Of a DNA stretch of 64,000 bases, positions 63,843 to 64,000 are shown piece after piece. The stretch covers positions 1 to 64,000 of the forward strand of contig NZ_SDLI01000001.1 in assembly GCF_004123195.1 (NCBI RefSeq), in the 5' to 3' direction. The number at the start of each line of letters is the position of its first letter. Within the stretch, counting starts at the first letter, position 1. This DNA is from Ammoniphilus sp. CFH 90114. Lineage in GTDB: Bacteria; Bacillota; Bacilli; Aneurinibacillales; RAOX-1. The translations under genes were made by a program, and so were the position numbers. The notes under the pieces were generated by a model. It searched no databases, was not told the DNA's origin, and worked only from the letters and a program-made list of their open reading frames with translations.

Positions 63843-64000
63843 ATGACTCAATTTGTCTATGAAGGACGAGACCGCACAGGGAAGCAAAGAAAAGGAAAAA
63901 TTACCAGTAACAGCCGAAGAGAGGCCATGCTAAAATTAAGGGAGCAAGGGATTGCTGTTCTCAACATGAAGGAACAGGAAGTGAGTTTTCTTCAGCAGGA
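63843..64000 (+). CDS. pilC: Type IV pilus platform protein PilC, 5' part
   Basis: The first 52 codons of a PilC/GspF-like gene, cut by the window edge. It begins MTQFVYEGRDRTGKQRKGKI and SRREAMLKLREQGI, the usual N-terminal domain of these polytopic platform proteins. Only two bases separate it from pilT. The rest of the gene, and perhaps pilin, prepilin peptidase and PilM/N/O genes, should follow to the right. Confidence 0.88.
   Translation, partial: MTQFVYEGRDRTGKQRKGKITSNSRREAMLKLREQGIAVLNMKEQEVSFLQQ

Noticed and set aside
1-64000. CRISPR array, tRNA or rRNA genes
   Set aside because: No regularly spaced repeats, cloverleaf-forming sequences or rRNA-like conserved stretches were found by reading.

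Overview
The window comes from a spore-forming, low-to-mid GC Gram-positive bacterium of the order Bacillales/Paenibacillales, probably close to Brevibacillus, Aneurinibacillus or Ammoniphilus. I base this on recognisable sporulation and germination genes (SpoVAF, GerE, GerM, a GerW-like protein), on csaB, which points to an S-layer held by SLH domains, and on a long stretch that follows the Bacillus subtilis order lcfA-fadR-fadB-etfBA-trxA-uvrC-lysC-yslB-sdhCAB-gerE-murI-gerM-rph-rdgB-ysoA-tig-clpX-lonB-lonA-engB. The species cannot be named from sequence alone. No rRNA, tRNA, CRISPR array, transposase or prophage gene was seen.

Region 1 (0.2-9.6 kb) is a cell-surface polysaccharide block: an O-antigen ligase/polymerase-like protein, a membrane-anchored FG-GAP protein and a lipoprotein on the minus strand, then a GT4 glycosyltransferase and a MurJ-type flippase, then csaB and an LCP-family ligase. 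Region 2 (9.7-16.4 kb) holds spoVAF and the fatty-acid degradation genes lcfA-fadR-fadB-etfB-etfA, with a near-ideal FadR operator. Region 3 (16.5-25.2 kb) is trxA, uvrC, a lysine riboswitch with lysC (carrying an internal start for the beta subunit), bioY with a BirA-type operator, yslB and sdhCAB. Region 4 (25.2-33.4 kb) mixes a split TauE/SafE transporter, gerE, small sporulation-type proteins, a CstR-like persulfide sensor next to trxB, a SpoVB-like flippase, murI and gerM. Region 5 (33.5-44.3 kb) is housekeeping: rph, rdgB, ysoA, tig, clpP, clpX, lonB, lonA and engB. Here clpP lies between tig and clpX, unlike in B. subtilis.

Region 6 (44.4-49.8 kb) replaces the hem operon that follows engB in B. 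subtilis. It has a HAD phosphatase, a DMT exporter, an unusually built chemotaxis receptor and an ABC transporter lacking a local binding protein. Region 7 (50-64 kb) is a type IV pilus locus: a secreted 1,476-residue protein with von Willebrand A, cadherin-like and Big2 domains, converging on three prepilin-like genes (PilX-, PilW- and PilV-like), then a divergent operon of three accessory proteins, pilB, pilT and the start of pilC. The vWA protein is the best candidate for something new: a Gram-positive counterpart of the PilY1 tip adhesin. Scattered features worth attention are two related long hairpins of a dispersed repeat (39.4 and 48.0 kb) and three genes whose Shine-Dalgarno sequence is buried in a perfect or near-perfect hairpin.
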